From assembly GCA_023229725.1 (NCBI GenBank), contig JALNYR010000003.1, positions 1-40,747 on the forward strand: a DNA stretch of 40,747 bases, in the 5' to 3' direction. Made by a program: the position numbers and the translations under genes. Below are positions 39,124-40,747 of this stretch, piece after piece. Below the pieces are notes generated by a model, which was given only the letters and a program-made list of their open reading frames with translations, had not been told where the DNA came from and searched no databases. Position 1 is the stretch's first letter; the number at the start of each line of letters is the position of its first letter. Origin of the DNA: Dehalococcoidia bacterium. Its GTDB lineage: Bacteria; Chloroflexota; Dehalococcoidia; GIF9; AB-539-J10.

Positions 39124-39515
39124 ACCGTCACCCCCGCAGCCGCAACGCTTGGCTCGGCCTCAACTTCCGCCGCTCCGTACTGGATCTTCTGCCGCACCTC
39201 GCGCACGAGAAGCGAGGCCTTTCCGGCAAGGCGGATAGCCTCGGGAGATGCCACGGGCTCGTAGATCCGTCCGCCGTCCGACAGCCTCACGATCCGCGTC
39301 GCCTCAAGTGAGAGTGTGTGGTGCGACCGAAACTGCACGCGGTACTCGACGTTCTTGTCAAGGGACTTGTACCGTTCGATGGCGCGCGCCGTGATCGGAA
39401 ACCAGAGCGACCAGGCTTCGGTGCCAGTCGAGGAGCGAGCAACCCCGCCTCCGCGCCTAGGCGTGGCCGCCCCGGTTTCGATCATGCACTTCTCCCAACG
39501 CCCATCGGTCGGCAT
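39120..39515 (-). CDS. head closure / head-tail adaptor protein (131 aa)
   Basis: WSLWFPITARAIERYKSLDKNVEYRVQFRSHHTLSLEATRIVRLSDGGRIYEP fits the SPP1 gp16-like closure family. The ATG at 39515 is five bases from GGGG; a GTG at 39521 overlapping the previous stop is the alternative. It would seal the portal channel after packaging. Confidence 0.75.
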   Translation of the reverse strand: MPTDGRWEKCMIETGAATPRRGGGVARSSTGTEAWSLWFPITARAIERYKSLDKNVEYRVQFRSHHTLSLEATRIVRLSDGGRIYEPVASPEAIRLAGKASLLVREVRQKIQYGAAEVEAEPSVAAAGVTV

Positions 39516-39517
39516 CG

Positions 39518-40195
39518 TCACCCCGCGTAGTGCATCGCGTACGGATCGAGAAGGTCCATCGCTGGACGATCCCCCCAGTCAACACCCGTCACGCCAGATT
39601 CGGTCCGCGTGCTCTTGCGCCCATCTCGGTTCTCGAATCGCCACGCGACGAAGGCCAGACACCAGAGGATCACGTCATCCGGAACCGTCGCCGCCACGCG
39701 GTAGAGATCCACACGCAGCGTCGTATCGTCCGATGAAGAGCACTCGATGTTGGTCACGTTGTCGTACCGCTTGGAAAGCGTGATGACCGCGCCGCTTCTC
39801 GAGGCGGTGACGCCCGGCACACCGATCTCCGCCACGCCGCCTAGGATGTCCGAGTTGATGAGATCGACGAGCGCCTGCGCGGTGAGGTCATTCGTCGCGC
39901 CGATCGCAAACTCTCGATCGTCGGCATCCGCGTCCGACGCTTTCACCGTGAACGCGCAACCGTTGATGTCCACCTGCTGATCCGCTACCGGAGACGCAAT
40001 CGTGATCTTCGGCGTCAGATCCTCAAAGGCGTTCATCAGGTACTCGTCAGCCTTGCGTGCCGCGGCCTTCACGAGGCGTTCAAGCACGGTGTCGTAACTC
40101 GTCTCGGTCGTCTCGATGAAGAGGTAGTCTTTCACCTCGTCTTCGTACGCAGCCCAGGTGAAGGCGCTCTGCACAGGACCGGCTGGCATCGGCAC
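39518..40195 (-). CDS. head-tail connector with inserted beta domain (225 aa)
   Basis: The two ends fit the gp6/gp15-like connector: TWAAYEDEVKDYLFIETTETSYDTVLERLVKAAARKADEYL at the start, VPDDVILWCLAFVAWRFENRDGRKSTRTESGVTGVDWG at the end. Between them residues ~65-160 form a separate beta domain (VDINGCAFTVKASDADADDREFAIGATNDLTAQALVDLIN; GVTASRSGAVITLSK). The GTG at 40195 is six bases after GAAGG; an ATG follows at 40189. It docks below the portal. Confidence 0.75.
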   Translation of the reverse strand: MPMPAGPVQSAFTWAAYEDEVKDYLFIETTETSYDTVLERLVKAAARKADEYLMNAFEDLTPKITIASPVADQQVDINGCAFTVKASDADADDREFAIGATNDLTAQALVDLINSDILGGVAEIGVPGVTASRSGAVITLSKRYDNVTNIECSSSDDTTLRVDLYRVAATVPDDVILWCLAFVAWRFENRDGRKSTRTESGVTGVDWGDRPAMDLLDPYAMHYAG

Positions 40196-40196
40196 G

Positions 40197-40445
40197 CTAT
40201 ACCTTCTTTCCCTTCGTCTTGGTGGTGGCGCTCTTCTTGCCTGGCGCAGTCGTTCGAGGCGACGCAACAGGCCCTACAATCGATTGCTTTTCGGGCGCAT
40301 CGTCCATGAAGCGAACCGCGCCGTGCCGCAGAAGCGAACGCATCGTTTCAATCGGCATCGCGCACTCGTACCCCGGCTGCCGAAGCTCGCCGTCCCACTT
40401 CAAGGGCCGCATGAACTTGACGCGAACGTGGCGCTCTGAGGTCAT
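40197..40445 (-). CDS. small head-module protein with basic tail (82 aa)
   Basis: The ATG overlaps the preceding stop. A small beta-like core (VRVKFMRPLKWDGELRQPGYECAMP) precedes a Lys/Thr-rich C-terminus (KKSATTKTKGKKV). No role is known; the place before the connector suggests a head or adaptor accessory. Confidence 0.6.
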   Translation of the reverse strand: MTSERHVRVKFMRPLKWDGELRQPGYECAMPIETMRSLLRHGAVRFMDDAPEKQSIVGPVASPRTTAPGKKSATTKTKGKKV

Positions 40446-40672
40446 AGGAACCTCTCAGTGGCATTCGTGAACGTCGCCGGACCGAAGTCCTTGCGCGTAG
40501 CCGTCGTCACTTCGTCGATGATGCGGACCTGCGTCTTCTTCGCATCGATGATCTCGACGGCGCTTCCGCCCTCAATCATGCGGAGCCCGTCTTCCTTCTT
40601 CACGACGAGACGCGCGCCGGCTGCGTGCCGTTTCCCGTCAACCGTCTTCGCCTTGAGGAGTTCGATCTTCAT
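40442..40672 (-). CDS. small head-module protein (76 aa)
   Basis: The ATG follows GAAGGAGGAG. The start MKIELLKAKTVDGKRHAAGARLVV resembles a widespread short phage protein with a single SH3-like barrel. The sequence before the ATG is repeated at 58-126. Its stop overlaps the next start. Confidence 0.65.
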   Translation of the reverse strand: MKIELLKAKTVDGKRHAAGARLVVKKEDGLRMIEGGSAVEIIDAKKTQVRIIDEVTTATRKDFGPATFTNATERFL

Positions 40673-40741
40673 GCTCCTCCTTCAACCGGGATACGGCCCC
40701 GCCCCGAGAGACGGGGCCGCCCTGGTTCCTAGTCTCCTACC
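40616..40741. repeat. terminal direct repeat, right copy, followed by six divergent bases
   Basis: This is identical to 1-126. The last six bases (40742-40747, AGATCG) do not continue the left copy. In the fibre frame the left copy reads R-M-G-T-V-G-D and the right copy D-L-V-G-D before the same stop. Confidence 0.9.
40694..40719 (-). terminator. GC hairpin after fibre gene (right copy)
   Basis: This is the same 8-bp stem as at 79-104. In the circular genome it stands between the fibre gene and the start of the connector genes, where a partial terminator could lower expression after the head genes. No T tract follows. Confidence 0.4.
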
Positions 40742-40747
40742 AGATCG

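Noticed and set aside
1..40747. Diversity-generating retroelement as the cause of variation at the fibre C-terminus
   Set aside because: No reverse transcriptase and no template repeat of the fibre 3' end were seen in the window.
1..40747. Lysogeny functions, CRISPR arrays, insertion sequences
   Set aside because: No integrase, transposase, CI/Cro-like pair or regularly spaced repeats were seen; the GTAA boxes are too short and irregular to be CRISPR.

Overview
The window looks like the complete genome of a tailed double-stranded DNA phage with siphovirus-type tail genes. The sequence is GC-rich, and every gene I can support lies on the minus strand, so transcription runs from high to low coordinates. 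Bases 1-126 are repeated at 40616-40741. The gene order also makes sense across that join: the head genes at the left edge continue into the head-tail connector genes at the right edge. The contig is therefore best read as a circular or circularly permuted genome of about 40.6 kb. No integrase, phage repressor, tRNA, CRISPR array or insertion sequence is visible, so a lytic lifestyle is likely. The host cannot be named; GGAGG-type ribosome binding sites and consensus sigma70-type promoters show only that it is bacterial.

Layout in the direction of transcription. (1) 40672-37394: head-tail connector, head closure, gp10-like and tail-completion proteins, then the major tail protein. (2) 37370-27144: tail chaperone pair joined by a -1 frameshift, tape measure, distal tail protein, several receptor-binding or stalk proteins (one beta-helix, two carrying a 20-residue repeat), and the Tal-type tail hub. 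(3) 27135-25493: coiled-coil, holin-like and anchored proteins, probably for lysis, ending in an intrinsic terminator. (4) 25424-17557: an early promoter, then small proteins, a RecB/Cas4-like nuclease, RecT, a PrimPol-ATPase and a Snf2 helicase-DNA methyltransferase fusion. (5) 17556-17288: a repeat-rich spacer that may be an origin. (6) 17269-11189: about twenty very small genes, many with zinc ribbons, nearly all linked by ATGA or GTGA stop-start overlaps, plus a membrane-anchored HEXXH protein. (7) 11226-8438: small terminase, a C5-cytosine methyltransferase wedged between the terminase genes, and large terminase. (8) 8425-7443: a sigma70-type promoter and five small genes, the first a ribbon-helix-helix protein. 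(9) 7440-7020: a gene-poor stretch full of hairpins that ends in a strong terminator and may be a structured RNA. (10) 7018-114: portal-MuF fusion, prohead protease, HK97-type capsid protein and three candidate head-decoration or fibre proteins.

The genes form a standard headful-type packaging and HK97-like capsid system, a recombination-linked replication system (nuclease, RecT, PrimPol), and probable protection of DNA by two different methyltransferases. The points most worth following up are the structured region at 7050-7440, the frame fully overprinted on the C5 methyltransferase, the distal tail protein whose C-terminal part appears to sit in two separate repeat proteins, the GTAA-box spacer next to a possibly leaderless winged-helix gene, and allelic divergence at the contig end inside a secreted-looking fibre gene. 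No endolysin could be recognised. Start codons were chosen by ribosome binding site and stop-start overlap, so several differ from the longest open frame.
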